Positions 63,005 to 64,000 of a stretch of DNA of 64,000 bases are shown here, one piece after another; position 1 is the stretch's first letter, and each line of letters opens with the position of its first letter. The stretch is taken from the NCBI RefSeq assembly GCF_019226825.1, contig NZ_CP076642.1, forward strand, positions 1,240,001-1,304,000, given 5' to 3'. A model generated the notes under the pieces. That model saw only the letters and a program-made list of their open reading frames with translations, ran no database searches and was not told the origin of the DNA. Position numbers and translations under genes: made by a program. The DNA is from Vibrio ostreae. GTDB lineage: Bacteria; Pseudomonadota; Gammaproteobacteria; Enterobacterales; Vibrionaceae.

Positions 63005-64000
63005 ATGCCGTTACCCAAAGTCTTCTACACTGCCGAACAAGTCAAACAAGGTGAAGCCATGGCTGCGAAAACCATAGGGCTGGAGATGTTCAGCCTGATG
63101 GAACGCGCAGGCCAGGCGGCTTTTACCGTCGCTTATGCTCAGTATCCGGGCGCTCATCACTGGCTGGTGTGTTGCGGTGGAGGCAATAATGGCGGAGATG
63201 GTTACATTGTTGCGTGTCTGGCACGTTCACTCGGCGTGCAGGTGACGGTCTGGCAATATGGCGACCCAGAGCAACTGCGCGGCGATGCACTATCGGCGTA
63301 CTATCACTGGTTGGATCATGGCGGTGAGGTCTATCCGATTGACGATGAAGTGCCAAGGGATGTCGATCTGATCATTGATGCCTTGCTTGGCACCGGATTA
63401 AGCGGCACAGTGCGCGAGCCGTTGCAGCAGTTGATTGATACGCTGAATCGCAGTCCGGCACCCATTGTCGCGATCGACGTGCCATCCGGCTTATGTGCCA
63501 ACACCGGTTCGGTGCTGGGCGCATCGATTCGGGCCACCCATACGGTGAGTTTTATCGGTCTCAAACAAGGGTTGGTGACGGGTAAAGCGCGTAACTATGT
63601 CGGCGATCTTAACTTTGCCGGACTGGGGGGTGGAAGAGACGTTCAATTCGCAAAATACGCCGACTTTACAGGCCATCGACCCTAAGTCGATCAAACAGCT
63701 CCTGACCAAGCGTGAACCGAGTTCTCATAAAGGCAGCCATGGAAAGGCATTGATTATCGGTGGCAATGAAGGTTTGGGCGGGGCAGCGATTCTGTCTGCC
63801 AAAGCGTGCGCGCGCTGTGGCGCCGGTTTAACCGCGACTCTGATGCACGCCAGTAATATCATGGCTATGCTGGCTGCCTGTCCGGAAATCATGGCTGCCG
63901 GCTGGAATGAAATGTCATTCATCGATGAGCGGTTGCAGTGGTGCGATGTGATTGCTGTCGGGCCTGGTCTGGGCCGTAATGATACCGCGCGTCATATCAT
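63005..64000 (+). pseudogene. nnr: Bifunctional NAD(P)HX epimerase/dehydratase, frameshifted and cut by right edge
   Basis: The first part (63005 to about 63624) is the YjeF N-domain epimerase (GGGNNGGDGYIVACLARS; DALLGTGLSG; IDVPSGLCANTG). After a run of six G (63625-63630) the annotated frame stops at 63685, while the next frame continues through VEETFNSQNTPTLQAIDP to the carbohydrate-kinase-like dehydratase (HGKALIIGGNEGLGGAAILS) and runs off the window. Five G restore one protein. It repairs damaged NAD(P)H hydrates. Because this repair enzyme is widely kept, a sequencing error is likely. AAGGAG lies before ATG 63005. Confidence 0.85.

Noticed and set aside
1..64000. tRNA, rRNA or riboswitch genes
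   Set aside because: No cloverleaf, rRNA segment or known riboswitch core was recognised by eye; a covariance-model scan would be needed to exclude small RNAs.

Overview
The window looks like a Vibrio chromosome, most plausibly the second chromosome. Evidence: Vibrio-type small protein families (DUF3316, VF530, DUF3820, DUF2000), the norR-hmp pair, a bat/moxR operon, and a spliceable AA10 chitin oxidase. The species cannot be resolved from sequence alone. Base composition is balanced across most of the window but clearly AT-richer at about 18.6-28 kb.

Layout. 0-6.2 kb: a siderophore uptake operon (binding protein fragment, two FecCD-type permeases, ATPase, FhuF-like reductase) converging on a TonB-dependent receptor with a Fur-like site. 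6.3-11.6 kb: core metabolism (xapA with a divergent LysR gene, glpQ, a DUF3316 protein, a chitin-active LPMO split by a one-base shift). 11.7-28 kb: a mosaic accessory region. It starts with an intact DUF3820 gene and contains three degenerate copies of that gene's 3' end (about 23.8, 26.35 and 27.85 kb). Between them lie broken genes (GFA-like, ampC, histidine kinase, GNAT), an intact ampR, a second metal-chelate ABC importer behind a perfect 15-bp dyad that matches the Zur operator pattern, and a three-gene operon of unknown type with a PD-(D/E)XK-like nuclease, which is the best candidate for an undescribed (probably defence) system. An HNH nuclease gene, GNAT genes, a DEAD-box helicase and a VF530 gene are also here.

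28-37 kb: LysE exporter, LysR/TSUP pair with a racemase remnant, frameshifted arfB, UspA, DUF2000, and an arginine succinyltransferase cluster with two tandem AstA paralogues plus astB. 37-45.5 kb: L,D-transpeptidase, SIMPL protein, and the bat operon moxR-DUF58-DUF4381-batA-batB/C-batD. 46-64 kb: chemoreceptor, FrnE, intracellular GH13 amylase, DUF4382 lipoprotein, pepT, MscS channel, norR with NorR sites and a sigma-54 promoter driving hmp, yaeQ, a cold-shock gene, arfA, two small membrane proteins, a REC-CheC/PAS pair, and the start of nnr.

Two patterns run across the window. First, five genes (an iron permease, the LPMO, ampC, batB/C, nnr) are each broken by one extra base, mostly in a homopolymer run; since some of these are normally conserved, sequencing or assembly error must be considered. 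Second, short tandem repeats of 13-19 bp, most often 18 bp, recur in the spacers between ordinary genes.
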